Assembly (NCBI GenBank): GCA_020629155.1
Contig: JAHDDW010000003.1
Coordinates: forward strand, 124,001-188,000
DNA: 64,000 nucleotides
Source of the DNA: Acidimicrobiales bacterium
GTDB lineage: Bacteria > Actinomycetota > Acidimicrobiia > Acidimicrobiales > SZUA-35
Reading direction: 5' to 3'
The translations under genes and the position numbers were made by a program. This document shows positions 52,967-62,775 of the stretch, piece by piece. Position 1 is the stretch's first letter, and each line of letters starts with the position of its first letter. The notes below the pieces were generated by a model. The model searched no databases and was not told where the DNA came from. It saw only the letters and a list, made by a program, of their open reading frames with translations.

Positions 52967-53989
52967 CTAGCAACGACGTTGATCTGGATCGTCTAGCTCA
53001 GGATGCCCATTATCAGTTATAGTCACATCAAGGAAACAAGCCTTAATTGAGCCGTCAGCTGTGTCGACAATTACTTGAGCGACGGCGGTGTCAGAACCTT
53101 CCGCTGAAAGCTTGGGCCAGATAAAGTTGCCCAGGCTCCACGCAATCGGTTTGCCTTTATAAAAATCGAGGCTATTAAGCCGATGCGGATGGTGGCCAAA
53201 AATAACATCAGCACCAGCATCGATCATTGCTTCAGCTCGTTCGACATCATCTTCAGGAGGGCCCGGCTGCAGCTCTTCACCCCAATGAATAGTCACTACT
53301 ACCAGATCGGCTAGTTCATCAGCAGCTTTAACAGCATCGACCATAGACGCAATTGAATAACCGTCTGACATGCCTGGACGACTTGTTGTGGCGTGCCAAT
53401 CAGGGCTAGGCACAACACCGCCAAATCCTAGAACCGCAACTTTTTGACCTTTAATGTCAAAAACGGCGGGCTGGTTTGCCTGCTCAGCGTTACTACCAGC
53501 ACCGACAGGTTCAATACCAGCTGCTGTAAGATTTGTTATAGAGTCAAGCAACACAGCTGCGCCATAATCTAAAGAATGATTATTCGCTTGGCTCGCTACA
53601 TCAACTCCAGCAGAGCGTAAACTAGCCAATGCATCAACATCACAGCGGAACGTGAACTCTTTGTCTGCCTGCTCTCCGGCAATTGCGCTTGCTGGACATT
53701 CTAAATTGATAACGGTGAGATCATCTTCCAGGAACAAATCGTCCATCCCAGACACGCTATAGTCGTAGCCTTGCTGGCGGAAGATTGGCAGATATTCTGG
53801 GTCAACATTAACATCGCCGACACCGCTGATAACAATCTTCTCGCCACTTAGCGACTCAACAGGTGCGTCCACAAACGGCAACGAACCCACACTAGATGTT
53901 GTGCCATCAGCCGTTTCAGCTGACGATGAGCATGACGCAGCAAGAACGCAAGCGGCAAGAAAAATAGCGTACGAAATTTTTGTTTTCAT
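52967..53989 (-). CDS. CapA-like lipoprotein (poly-gamma-glutamate capsule type)
   Basis: A 340-residue lipoprotein with signal FLAACVLAASCSSSAE. The metallophosphatase-like CapA domain follows: ISGVGDVNVDPEY, VINLECPASA, VASQANNHSLDYG, VAVLGFGGVVP, TIHWGEELQPGP, IFGHHPHRL and IAWSLGNFIW. CapA proteins act in poly-gamma-glutamate synthesis or as surface phosphatases; there are no capB/C genes here, so the second is more likely. A Shine-Dalgarno-like AGGGGAG precedes the ATG. Confidence 0.88.
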   Translation of the reverse strand: MKTKISYAIFLAACVLAASCSSSAETADGTTSSVGSLPFVDAPVESLSGEKIVISGVGDVNVDPEYLPIFRQQGYDYSVSGMDDLFLEDDLTVINLECPASAIAGEQADKEFTFRCDVDALASLRSAGVDVASQANNHSLDYGAAVLLDSITNLTAAGIEPVGAGSNAEQANQPAVFDIKGQKVAVLGFGGVVPSPDWHATTSRPGMSDGYSIASMVDAVKAADELADLVVVTIHWGEELQPGPPEDDVERAEAMIDAGADVIFGHHPHRLNSLDFYKGKPIAWSLGNFIWPKLSAEGSDTAVAQVIVDTADGSIKACFLDVTITDNGHPELDDPDQRRC

Positions 53990-54065
53990 GAGCTAACGCT
54001 CCCCTCGAAGCCAGCCTAGCGCACTGCGATTCAGAAGGAAACAAATGTATACCAAACGAGTTCGT

Positions 54066-55763
54066 TTACGAACTAAGATCAAGAAGATCAGCTTTTTTAT
54101 CTCGTTTATTCTTATACATCTCGGTATCTGCCTTTTTTACGACTTGTTCGATATCAGCTGCCTGTTCCAGGTAAGCTACACCAGTACTCGGCGAAATAGC
54201 TATTTCGCAGTCATCAATCAGCGTAATAGCAGACACAGTACGCTGGATTCTAGTAACGATTTCGCCAACATGATCTATGCTCTCCGATTCCTTCAAAAGA
54301 ATCACAAATTCGTCACCGCCAACACGAGCTACGACATCTGATGCCCGAACACTCGCAACAAGCTTGTCAGCTATCTCGACAAGAAGCTTGTCGCCTATGG
54401 CATGTCCATAGGCGTCGTTCACAAACTTGAAGCGATCAACGTCGATGAATAATATTGCTGCCTTGCCGAAATTTTCACCCTCTTCAAGATAGCTTTTTGC
54501 GATATCCATAAAAGCTGAGCGGTTAAGCAATCCAGTTAATTGATCGTGGCTTGCCTGATATCGCAGTGTTTGCAATGCTTCTTCTCGAACCGCCTGCCTA
54601 TCCATAACCAAATACATATGGTTTGCTGTTTTAGCGAATAGCTCTTCGACTTCCATACGAAACCGTCCACAAGACTTTGCATAAAGGTGCAACCCAGGGT
54701 TCCCAGGAACGGGAACTGAAATAGTAGATTTCACCTGTTTAACAGCGCCTTTCTCATATTTCTCAGCAATACTTTCATCATCATCGTGACCTAGCCCAAC
54801 AACACACTTTGAGTCGACGATGTGCTCTAACGCATCCAAAACTTCTGAGAAAATTTCATCCTCAGATTCTGTTAAAACAAGTTTTTCGTTGAGCGATACA
54901 AGGTTCTTTTCTTGCTCATACGTCCAATCTCTTCCTCGTATAAGCAACGCCACACGAAGAACTACTGATGTGCTACCTATAGCGCCAATTATGATAGAAG
55001 CTATTGCAAAACCAAGATCTGATGACGTCACGATTGCTTGCACAAAAGCGACCGAAGGCAACAAGGCCATAAGGAGAAGCAACACCAACTGCCGTTTACC
55101 AAACCTTCTTCGCAACCGAGTATCGGCAGCAACAAAAGGCTGCCTAAGCCCTACAGCGGCTGCAACAAAAATGTAAGAAGAAGCTGCAATAGAAAGCGAA
55201 ACACTTCCTGTTTGCTCAAAATCAGCTATAGCAAAAACTAATGGACCAAGCGTTGACGCTATAAGCAACCTGCTTGCGTCATCGGTTGCTCTGCCTAGCA
55301 TTGCAGCTATCGCCACAACAAATATCATCACGGGGATCATCGTTCCCCATAACTGCGCCGAATACGCAATACCTCTAACGCCAAACCCTAAAACAACCAC
55401 TAAAACGCTTATGCACACAAGGCCGATAAGCTCAAGAATAGTCTCGCTTTGCACATGCGGGACACGGATTCGAACCACTTTTATTGTGGTTATCAAGACG
55501 CTCAGTAGTGCTAAAAGTTCAAATATTGGAATTAGAGATTCTAAAACGGCGAATGTTTGTAAGGTCCTCACAATCGCAAAAAGAAGACAAACAATTGAGT
55601 ACAGCTTGAATGTAGGGACAACATAATTTTGCAAGCTCACATATGCGGTTGTGCCAGCGACCCCAATATAGATAGCCCATGCTGCATACAACGGCAGAAA
55701 AGCCCCGATGAGTAAAGCCACCGCCATTGTCAACATCATAGATAGAAGCGCTCTTTTACTCAC
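54066..55763 (-). CDS. Membrane-bound diguanylate cyclase
   Basis: A 565-residue protein: about eight N-terminal membrane segments, a cytoplasmic GAF-like region of about 130 residues, and a C-terminal GGDEF domain (LLNRSAFMDIAK, FIDVDRFKFVNDAYGHAIGDKLL, RVGGDEFVILL). The inhibitory I-site RASD lies five residues before GGDEF, so product inhibition is expected. It makes cyclic di-GMP; there is no EAL domain. Start is GTG 55763. Confidence 0.93.
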   Translation of the reverse strand: MSKRALLSMMLTMAVALLIGAFLPLYAAWAIYIGVAGTTAYVSLQNYVVPTFKLYSIVCLLFAIVRTLQTFAVLESLIPIFELLALLSVLITTIKVVRIRVPHVQSETILELIGLVCISVLVVVLGFGVRGIAYSAQLWGTMIPVMIFVVAIAAMLGRATDDASRLLIASTLGPLVFAIADFEQTGSVSLSIAASSYIFVAAAVGLRQPFVAADTRLRRRFGKRQLVLLLLMALLPSVAFVQAIVTSSDLGFAIASIIIGAIGSTSVVLRVALLIRGRDWTYEQEKNLVSLNEKLVLTESEDEIFSEVLDALEHIVDSKCVVGLGHDDDESIAEKYEKGAVKQVKSTISVPVPGNPGLHLYAKSCGRFRMEVEELFAKTANHMYLVMDRQAVREEALQTLRYQASHDQLTGLLNRSAFMDIAKSYLEEGENFGKAAILFIDVDRFKFVNDAYGHAIGDKLLVEIADKLVASVRASDVVARVGGDEFVILLKESESIDHVGEIVTRIQRTVSAITLIDDCEIAISPSTGVAYLEQAADIEQVVKKADTEMYKNKRDKKADLLDLSS

Positions 55764-55869
55764 CTATCAAACATCGGCTATTTAATTCAACTCTAAACTA
55801 ATCAGGAAATATAACTCATCAGAAATATCAGAACGAACTAGCCAGAATCATCAGCTACGCTTGTGAAAG

Positions 55870-56442
55870 ATGAAAAAATTGCTAGCACAAATCGCCAAGT
55901 GCACCGTCTGTGAAACGCAGTTACCTTTGGGGCCGCGACCTGTCGTAGCTGCCCACCCAAATGCGAAGATCGCTATTATTGGTCAAGCGCCTGGCACAAA
56001 GGTCCATGAAACAGGCATTCCCTGGGATGATCCAAGCGGCCGACAGCTTCGAAAGTGGCTTGCTGTTACTGAGAAACAATTTTATGATGTGAATCTCTTT
56101 GCTATCGTGCCTATGGGTTTTTGTTACCCTGGCAAGTCTAAAAGTGGTGACGCGCCACCTCGACCTGAGTGCGCGCCTCTCTGGCATGCGCCTTTGTTTG
56201 AACACATGCCAACTATTGAACTAACACTGCTTATAGGCGCCTACGCCCAAAGGTATTACCTAGCAAATGCTACGGAGAGAAACTTGACCGAAACAGTGCG
56301 GTCATTTCAAAACTATTTACCAACCTATTTGCCGTTGCCGCATCCTTCTCCTCGTAATCGTTTCTGGTTGTCTAAGAACCATTGGTTCGAGCAGAATGTT
56401 TTACCTGCGCTCCAAGTGAATGTTGCAAAGCTTCTTAACTGA
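55870..56442 (+). CDS. Uracil-DNA glycosylase family protein
   Basis: A 190-residue protein. CTVCETQLPLGPRPVVAAHPNAKIAIIGQAPGTKVHETGIPWDDPSGRQLRKW contains the catalytic-loop GQAPG motif, and LPLPHPSPRN is the second DNA-binding loop of this family. It removes uracil, or other bases, in base-excision repair; the exact subfamily is not sure. TACGCT lies 8 nt before the ATG. Confidence 0.88.
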   Translation: MKKLLAQIAKCTVCETQLPLGPRPVVAAHPNAKIAIIGQAPGTKVHETGIPWDDPSGRQLRKWLAVTEKQFYDVNLFAIVPMGFCYPGKSKSGDAPPRPECAPLWHAPLFEHMPTIELTLLIGAYAQRYYLANATERNLTETVRSFQNYLPTYLPLPHPSPRNRFWLSKNHWFEQNVLPALQVNVAKLLN

Positions 56443-56480
56443 TCTGCGTCCACGCTTCTTTGTGCTGTTAGACTATTTCT

Positions 56481-57680
56481 GTGTCACTACAACCTGATGT
56501 TTTACCCGCTTCATTTGTTCTTAAGGCGGATCGCATCGCCAAAGGCGGGGCCTGCATAGGCAAAGCGCCAGACGGCCGAACTGCATTCATTACTGGCACT
56601 ATCCCAGGTGAACAAGTCGAAGTTACCGTTGAGAAAGAGCACAAAAACCGTGTTGAGACAACATGCGATGTAGTGGTCGATCCTTCGCCTCACCGCATCA
56701 AGCCTGCGTGTAAACACGTGCAAGATGGCTGCGGCGGTTGTGACTGGCAACATATTGACGCCACCCATCAAAGCACATTGCGCAACGCTATCGTCGCCGA
56801 CGGTCTACGACGGCTAGGTGGCATAACTGACGTGCCGATCGTTAGCGGACCAACACTTAGCGCAGCTGATTACCGCTCCACTGTTAAAGCTGCGGTTATA
56901 AACGGCAAAGCAGGTTTTCGCAAAGTAGGCTCACATGATCTTGTTGCGGTCGACCAATGTGTTATCGCTCATCCATTAGCTGAAGAGGTTCTAAGCGAAG
57001 GAAACTTTGGCGAGGCAAACGAGATCACTATTCGGGTTGGGGTCAACACAGGTGACCGTCTACTTATAGTCGATGTTCCTAAAGAAACAGTTAGTGTGCC
57101 AGAGGACGTTGTTGTAGTTGAAAAAAATGAGCTGAAGGCTGGCAAGCGAGCGTTCTATCATGAAGAGGTAGGTGGCAAACGTTTCAGAATTTCGGCGTAC
57201 TCGTTTTTTCAATGTCGACCAGATGGTGCTTTAACACTGGCGCAGCTTGTTAACGAAGCGATTAGCCAAACTCCTGGGACAGTGCTTGACGCCTACTGCG
57301 GCGTCGGTCTTTTCGGTGTTTTAAGCGGCGAAGGGCGCACTGTTGTTGGTGTCGAATCTAATAAATCGGCCATTGCGGATGCCAAGATAAATTATGCCAA
57401 AGGCAACAAAGTTATTCATTCTCGATTTGAAAATTGGACTAGCTCACCCTTTGATGTGGTGATTGCTGACCCTGCCCGTGCCGGGCTCAAGAAACAGGGT
57501 TGCGCTAAGATAGCCGCCACAGGCGCGCAAGCTATTGCACTTATCAGCTGCGACCCAGCCTCGCTAGCAAGAGATGCCAAAATTTTAACCTCTGAGCACA
57601 ACTATTCATTAGAGAAAGTCACAACGGTCGACATGTTTGCGCATACATCGCACGTCGAAACTGTCAGCTTGTTCACTTAA
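56481..57680 (+). CDS. TrmA/RlmD-type RNA m5U methyltransferase
   Basis: A 399-residue protein. N-terminal TRAM domain (FVLKADRIAKGGACIGKAPDGRTAFITGTIPGE), an iron-sulfur site with C-x6-C-x2-C (ACKHVQDGCGGCDW) plus a late fourth Cys (VDQCVIAH), and a SAM domain with VLDAYCGVGLFGVLS, DPARAGLKKQG and ISCDPASLARD, where ISCDP carries the catalytic Cys. It methylates uridine C5 in 23S rRNA or tRNA. GTG start follows TAGACT by 6 nt; its stop codon overlaps that of the convergent ABC-F gene. Confidence 0.93.
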   Translation: MSLQPDVLPASFVLKADRIAKGGACIGKAPDGRTAFITGTIPGEQVEVTVEKEHKNRVETTCDVVVDPSPHRIKPACKHVQDGCGGCDWQHIDATHQSTLRNAIVADGLRRLGGITDVPIVSGPTLSAADYRSTVKAAVINGKAGFRKVGSHDLVAVDQCVIAHPLAEEVLSEGNFGEANEITIRVGVNTGDRLLIVDVPKETVSVPEDVVVVEKNELKAGKRAFYHEEVGGKRFRISAYSFFQCRPDGALTLAQLVNEAISQTPGTVLDAYCGVGLFGVLSGEGRTVVGVESNKSAIADAKINYAKGNKVIHSRFENWTSSPFDVVIADPARAGLKKQGCAKIAATGAQAIALISCDPASLARDAKILTSEHNYSLEKVTTVDMFAHTSHVETVSLFT

Positions 57681-59440
57681 CGATTCTCTAGCTCTTCTGA
57701 TAACTCTAGCCAAGCTTCTTCAGCTTCGCTAAGTTTGACTGTTGCGTCGCTTAGTTCATCGCCGAGCTCGGCCAATTTGCTATGGTCACTTCCAGCGTTA
57801 ACTAGGGCTTTTTCGAGCGCTGACTTTTTCTTATCAAGCGACGCTACCGTTTTCTCAGCTTGTCGAAGCTCATGATTGATAACGCTTTTTGATCTACCAG
57901 ATGAAGGCTTCGCCGCTTTCGACGACCCCTGCGATTTCTTCGCTTCGCTCGCGCCGATAACATCACGCTTGCCTGTTTTTTTGCGTGATTCGTCCCATGC
58001 GTTAAACCCGCCTGGCCAACGAGTCGCTGTTCCTTTGCCATCAAGCACTAAAGCATCAGCAACAACACGGTTCAGAAAGGCTCTATCGTGACTCACAACA
58101 ACAACCGCCCCAGGCCAATCATGCAAAAAATCTTCCAACGAACGCAAAGTCTCTAAGTCTAAATCATTTGTAGGCTCGTCAAGAAACAACACATTTGGAC
58201 GCTGCGCTAGAACTTGGAGCAGCTGCAAACGACGCTGCTCTCCCCCGCTTAACATATGCACTTGCGCCCATTGGGTGTCTTTATCGAACCAAAACGATTC
58301 CATCAGGCGCGTGTCTGTCCAATCGGGTTCACGATGCGGCCCTGCGACAACTTCACGAGCACGCAGGTTTGGGTCAAGGTCGGCGCCAAGCTGATCATAA
58401 TAGCCAAGTTTGATAGTGCTACCTGTGGTGACATCACCTTCGTCAGGTTTGAGCCGCTCTGCCATAATATTTAGCAATGTCGACTTGCCAGCACCATTTG
58501 GTCCGACGATGCCAAGACGCTCACGTGCATCGAGGCGAAGTTCAATATCTTTAAAAAGCTGCCGTCCATCTGGGGCTGTTTTACTTACACCTTCTAGTTC
58601 GATCACAACATCGCCGATGCGAGGGGTCTCGAATTCAAGGTGCAGGTCGCCGCTGCGAGCAGGCCCTTGCGCTTTTGTTTCTATCAGCGCTTTGGCTTTA
58701 TCTATGCGAGCTTTCGGCTTCGATGTTCGAGCTTTCGCACCTCGACGTAGCCACGCCAACTCTGACTTGGCCAGATTTTTTCGTACAGCTTCGGCGCTTG
58801 CCGCTTGCGCTTCACGGGTCGCTTTCGCTTCAAGGTAGCTGCTATAACCGCCGTTATGCACATAACCTGAGCCTCTATCTAGCTCAATCATTCGTGTTGT
58901 GACACGGTCAAGCAGATAACGATCGTGACTCACCAACAAGAGGCCAGAGGACATCTGTGTTAAACGGTTCTCTAACCATTCAATAGATTCAAGATCAAGA
59001 TGGTTTGTCGGCTCATCAAGAATCAGCAAGTCAGCGGGCGTAAGCAACGCTCTTGCTAACGCTACGCGTTTACCTTCACCACCTGAAAGCGTTTTAGTAT
59101 CGCGCTCGACATGGTTAGCCATACCGAGTTTTTGCAGAACCGTTTCAGCTTCCCAATCTTGCCAACTACCTTCTTTAGAATACACAGCATCGGCAACAGT
59201 ACCTTCGGGCAGATCCGAGCTTTGTTCAAGAACTGCCACTCGAACCCCTTGACCAAAGCGTATTTCGCCAGATTCTGGCGCCACCTCGCCGCAGATTGTC
59301 CGCAGCAGTGTTGACTTCCCAGTGCCGTTGATGCCCAACACGCCGACACGTTCACCTCTAGACACTGTCAATGAGACATCACGAAACAAATCACGATCAG
59401 GTCGAGTCATCGTCAAATTCACAGCATCAAATAGAATCAC
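57677..59440 (-). CDS. ABC-F ATPase, Uup-like
   Basis: A 587-residue soluble protein with two ABC domains (Walker A GINGTGKSTLLR and GPNGAGKSTLL; signatures LSGGEGKR and LSGGEQRR), a linker with RRGAKARTSKPKARIDKA, and a C-terminal coiled coil (residues 510-587). ABC-F proteins act on the ribosome; the Uup type is linked to genome stability and cold growth. No membrane part, so it is not a transporter. TAGCCT-N7-GTG gives a leaderless start, although GGGGGA also precedes it. Confidence 0.92.
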   Translation of the reverse strand: MILFDAVNLTMTRPDRDLFRDVSLTVSRGERVGVLGINGTGKSTLLRTICGEVAPESGEIRFGQGVRVAVLEQSSDLPEGTVADAVYSKEGSWQDWEAETVLQKLGMANHVERDTKTLSGGEGKRVALARALLTPADLLILDEPTNHLDLESIEWLENRLTQMSSGLLLVSHDRYLLDRVTTRMIELDRGSGYVHNGGYSSYLEAKATREAQAASAEAVRKNLAKSELAWLRRGAKARTSKPKARIDKAKALIETKAQGPARSGDLHLEFETPRIGDVVIELEGVSKTAPDGRQLFKDIELRLDARERLGIVGPNGAGKSTLLNIMAERLKPDEGDVTTGSTIKLGYYDQLGADLDPNLRAREVVAGPHREPDWTDTRLMESFWFDKDTQWAQVHMLSGGEQRRLQLLQVLAQRPNVLFLDEPTNDLDLETLRSLEDFLHDWPGAVVVVSHDRAFLNRVVADALVLDGKGTATRWPGGFNAWDESRKKTGKRDVIGASEAKKSQGSSKAAKPSSGRSKSVINHELRQAEKTVASLDKKKSALEKALVNAGSDHSKLAELGDELSDATVKLSEAEEAWLELSEELENR

Positions 59441-59482
59441 TCCCCCAAGGCTAGCGGCTGTACCTACTCTCTGTTGAGAACG

Positions 59483-60268
59483 TTAGAGTTTACTTATCAG
59501 TGCCTGTCTTCGACTAAGCCAGCCGATAAGTACCGCAATAGCGCGCGGATCTTGCCGCAGCGCATGTCCAGCGCCACGGATAAAGCGCAAGTCGCAATCG
59601 CCGTGCGAGTCAGCGATAAAACGAGCATCGAAATGAGGAACAACGCTATCTTCAGAACCATGCATCACGAGCATAGGAATGTTGTGTGCTTTCGCAGCAG
59701 CTTCAACCGTACGAACTTCACGTAGTTCTGCTTGCCAAGCTGCATAATCTTCTGGGAAACCAGGTGTTGTTATTGCGTTAATGGTTTTGGCGTATGAAAG
59801 CAAGTCTTCAGGGTTACTCGCCCAGTCATCGAAATCGGCTGGAGAGCCCAACAGCGCCACGCCGTGTACAGTTTCACGTTCGACTGCTGCTGCTAGACCG
59901 ACAGCCCCACCTGTGCCAAATCCGCAGATCCATAGTTGTTCTAGTTTCACTTCTTCAAGAAGATAGTCAATCGCAAGCAAAGCGTCGTTGACCCATTGTT
60001 GTAGAGAAAAATCGCCGGCCGAAGTGCCGCATCCACTAAAAATGACACTCAACGAGACGCAACCAAGTTGAGTAGTTATGCGATCTGCCAACGAGGACAT
60101 ATCGCTACCAGCTTTCGCTGCAGGAACATCGCCTGAAGGGAAACCATGAAGAATTAGGACTCCGTGAGAGGAACGGTCTTCAGCACCAGTTGGAAACGCT
60201 ATATGCCCCTGCAGATTATTACCTGTAGGCGAAATAATTCTAATCTGATTTACCGATTCCTCTATCAT
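59483..60268 (-). CDS. Alpha/beta hydrolase, DUF-like dienelactone-hydrolase fold
   Basis: A 261-residue hydrolase. Nucleophile motif WICGFGTGGAVGLAAA is variant (G-x-G-T-G-G; the usual Ser of GxSxG is Thr). Acid in MLVMHGSEDSVVP, His in RGAGHALRQ. NLQGHIAFPTG... and LILHGFPSGD mark the N-terminal oxyanion region. The Ser-to-Thr change in the nucleophile elbow may limit or alter activity. TAGTGT-N6-ATG gives a leaderless start. Confidence 0.85.
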   Translation of the reverse strand: MIEESVNQIRIISPTGNNLQGHIAFPTGAEDRSSHGVLILHGFPSGDVPAAKAGSDMSSLADRITTQLGCVSLSVIFSGCGTSAGDFSLQQWVNDALLAIDYLLEEVKLEQLWICGFGTGGAVGLAAAVERETVHGVALLGSPADFDDWASNPEDLLSYAKTINAITTPGFPEDYAAWQAELREVRTVEAAAKAHNIPMLVMHGSEDSVVPHFDARFIADSHGDCDLRFIRGAGHALRQDPRAIAVLIGWLSRRQALISKL

Positions 60269-60542
60269 GCTTTCACACTACTGCCTATATGTAAAGCGAC
60301 GGCTTGAGCGGATATTTTTTCTTTACTTTCATTATTGTGCCTGCGATTTGCTATGCAAATACTTCCAACACAAAGCTGACTATAAACATCTTACATTTAC
60401 CTTTATTTTTATACACAATCACAAACCAGATAATTTCATAAATAAAACGAAAATTTATTACGAATTAACTGTCAATAACCTTGCAAGTTACGTGGATGTA
60501 TTCTACTTTATGCAACTACAGATAACCATGCGAGGTAGAAAC
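60269..60542. other. AT-rich promoter region of the sugar transferase
   Basis: About 275 bp that is noticeably richer in A+T than the neighbours. The ORF-track frame continues through it but has no start signal, so I treat it as a leader. No hairpin or repeat recognised. Confidence 0.4.
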
Positions 60543-61295
60543 ATGACCACCGCCAACATGTTAACCACATTGCCCAATTTAGACCGAAAAGATAACCTTA
60601 CTATAGACATACGGTCAGAACCAGCGACCGTGAGTTTCAACGGTCGAACGTTACCACTAAAAACTGGAAAGCCTGATCTTAGCAGCCGTCTAACTATACG
60701 AACATTCGATATAGCATCTTCTTCACTACTTCTAATTGCAACCTTTCCTCTCTTTATTTTATTATTCATTTCAGTTAAAATTACCTCGAAAGGACCTGCT
60801 ATATATAAAGATAAGCGGGTTAGCCATAGGAAGCCATATTTTAATCTTTATAAATTTAGAACCATGCATGAAAATGCAGAAGAGATTCTAGAAGAGCTCA
60901 TGAGCGACGAAAAAATGAGCACTGAGTACAAAAAATATGCCAAACTTAAACAAGATCCGCGAATTACAAGCATTGGCTCATTTCTTAGAAAAACTAGCCT
61001 AGATGAACTTCCGCAGCTTCTAAACGTTCTTAAAGGCGATATGAGCCTTATTGGACCAAGACCCAAAAGCCAAGAAGAACTAGCTGTCTTTTCATATGCA
61101 ATGCCGACTATTTTGCGTGTTAAACCCGGCATCACAGGCTTGTGGCAAGTAAGCGGACGCAATGAACTAACACTCGAAGAACGCGTTATGCTCGACGTTG
61201 AATATGCAACAACACGTAGCGCTAGCCAAGATATTGTCATCTGCTTCAAAACAGCCAAACAGATGGTTCAGCCAATGTCTAATGGCTCTTACTAG
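60543..61295 (+). CDS. Undecaprenyl-phosphate sugar-1-phosphate transferase
   Basis: About 250 residues from the ATG with GAGG 8 nt ahead. One membrane helix (DIASSSLLLIATFPLFILLFISVKI) then the WbaP/WcaJ C-terminal catalytic domain: GPAIYKDKRVSHRKPYFNLYKFRTMHENAEEI, RITSIGSFLRKTSLDELPQLLNVLKGDMSLIGPRP and VKPGITGLWQVSGRNELTLEERVMLD. It starts a lipid-linked oligosaccharide for surface polysaccharide. No such operon follows in the window. Confidence 0.92.
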   Translation: MTTANMLTTLPNLDRKDNLTIDIRSEPATVSFNGRTLPLKTGKPDLSSRLTIRTFDIASSSLLLIATFPLFILLFISVKITSKGPAIYKDKRVSHRKPYFNLYKFRTMHENAEEILEELMSDEKMSTEYKKYAKLKQDPRITSIGSFLRKTSLDELPQLLNVLKGDMSLIGPRPKSQEELAVFSYAMPTILRVKPGITGLWQVSGRNELTLEERVMLDVEYATTRSASQDIVICFKTAKQMVQPMSNGSY

Positions 61296-61424
61296 AAAAA
61301 TTGCCTCTACGTTCCACACATTTTGGCTGCGCTCGACACGTTACACCCCAGCTTTAACAGATCGCCACTTAGCAGGTTCAGCAAATAATAAGTAAAAATA
61401 TCTTACAAAGCTATCCTTAACTCT

Positions 61425-61916
61425 ATGATTCTTCTCGCGCTAGGCATTTCGCTACTGCTAATTGTCGTCCTTGCATTGCTATTTATTGGCGCTGGCGTAG
61501 AAAAAACCAACAATATGCCAGACCAGATCATAATTGATGTGTATGAAGCAATTGAATACTGCGCGCAAGCGTTACCAAACCAAACAACTGCTTCGTTGAG
61601 TTACGATGAGCTTCGCAAAGCTTTGCGGTTACATCTTGAATGGCTCCAAGCCCATCATTGGGCACCAGAGCATCAGCAAGATGCCATCGTATTTCAAACG
61701 CTTGACCCGCTCGACTACGTGCTTGAACGCGCTGACATTACTGGCTTAAACATACACGGGGAACAAGCCGCACAAATTATTGAAGCGCACATGTCGTATT
61801 TAGAGAGTAGCGGCGCAATCCATATAGACGACCCTGCGCTTGTCGAAAAAGACTTGGCGCATCTGCCTATTCTTCTTGAGAGCACAGAAGAAAAGCATGG
61901 CGAACTCTCGTCTTAG
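61425..61916 (+). CDS. Hypothetical protein with N-terminal anchor
   Basis: A 163-residue protein with one membrane segment (LLALGISLLLIVVLALLFIGAGV) and a soluble, acidic, helical domain (LSYDELRKALRLHLEWLQAHHWAPEHQQ, AAQIIEAHMSYLESSGAIHIDD). Not recognised. TATCCT-N7-ATG gives a leaderless start. Its stop overlaps the thrB stop (convergent). Confidence 0.75.
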   Translation: MILLALGISLLLIVVLALLFIGAGVEKTNNMPDQIIIDVYEAIEYCAQALPNQTTASLSYDELRKALRLHLEWLQAHHWAPEHQQDAIVFQTLDPLDYVLERADITGLNIHGEQAAQIIEAHMSYLESSGAIHIDDPALVEKDLAHLPILLESTEEKHGELSS

Positions 61917-62749
61917 ACGATGCAAGCCCCAACAGTGTCTATTTCCACCTGCAACAACCGACCAGTTCTTTGGAGCGCATCGTCTATTTTGTTTTTAGTT
62001 TTTTCATCACGTACATATGCGATACTTGGGCCAGATCCGCTTAGCCATACTGCTGTTGCGCCAAGTTCTTGGGCCTGGTCATACGCCTTGAGAGAAGCTG
62101 GAAGCGAAGCTAGTCGCTGTTGCTGATGCAATCGATCGTCCATGGCTTTGCCTAGTAGCTGCGTGTTGTTTTCATACAACGCAGCCATCAATATGGCAAC
62201 AGAACCTATGTTTGCTACCGCATCTTGCAGTGGTGGGTGTGAAACTAATGCAGCGCGAGATTTTGTTGTTGCGCTTTTATTTTCTGGAATCCAAATCGTC
62301 ACCTGGTCAAAAAGATTCGACTTTTTTACTTGATGATGAGTTTGGCCAGAAACAATCATTATCTTGCCGTAGACACTGGCGGCTGCGTTATCGCCATGTC
62401 CTTCGAGTCTGCGTACTAGACGAAAACTTTTCTCTTTCGCAAGATCGATTGACATGCCTTGCTGCAAGTATGCAACCATTGCGCCCGCCGTTCGAGCAGC
62501 AGCAGAAAACCCTACTCCCCGACCGCTAGGCAACTGGTGTCTAAACCACAAGTCACCAGAACCGCCAGCGGCTCGAAAAGCTTTTAAAGCAATATGATTC
62601 TGATCACAGAAAATGTTCATCCCGTCGACGGCGTCGCTTGCCCAAACATAACTTGTTATTGCCATACTTAGAACATCGAAACCAGGACCAAGATTGGCGC
62701 TTGATCCTGGAACTTTAACCGTTATTGATCCCTGCTTTTGTGATGGCAC
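61913..62749 (-). CDS. thrB: Homoserine kinase
   Basis: A 278-residue GHMP kinase of threonine synthesis. N-terminal VPGSSANLGPGFDVLSMAI, ATP motif PSGRGVGFSAAARTAGAMVAYL (GVGFSAAA for GLGSSAAA), and late GATAVWLSGSGPSIAYV. Length near that of the family. TATCGT-N6-GTG gives a leaderless start. The neighbour der is unrelated. Confidence 0.9.
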   Translation of the reverse strand: MPSQKQGSITVKVPGSSANLGPGFDVLSMAITSYVWASDAVDGMNIFCDQNHIALKAFRAAGGSGDLWFRHQLPSGRGVGFSAAARTAGAMVAYLQQGMSIDLAKEKSFRLVRRLEGHGDNAAASVYGKIMIVSGQTHHQVKKSNLFDQVTIWIPENKSATTKSRAALVSHPPLQDAVANIGSVAILMAALYENNTQLLGKAMDDRLHQQQRLASLPASLKAYDQAQELGATAVWLSGSGPSIAYVRDEKTKNKIDDALQRTGRLLQVEIDTVGACIV

Positions 62750-62775
62750 TGTTACACGATAGCGCTTTGTTGCGA

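Noticed and set aside
56511-56771. Antisense ORF in the RNA methyltransferase gene
   Set aside because: Shadow of a gene with clear TRAM and iron-sulfur motifs.
60267-60542. 92-codon N-terminal extension of the sugar transferase
   Set aside because: AT-rich with Phe/Tyr/Lys runs, unlike the family; the ATG at 60543 has GAGG at the right distance.
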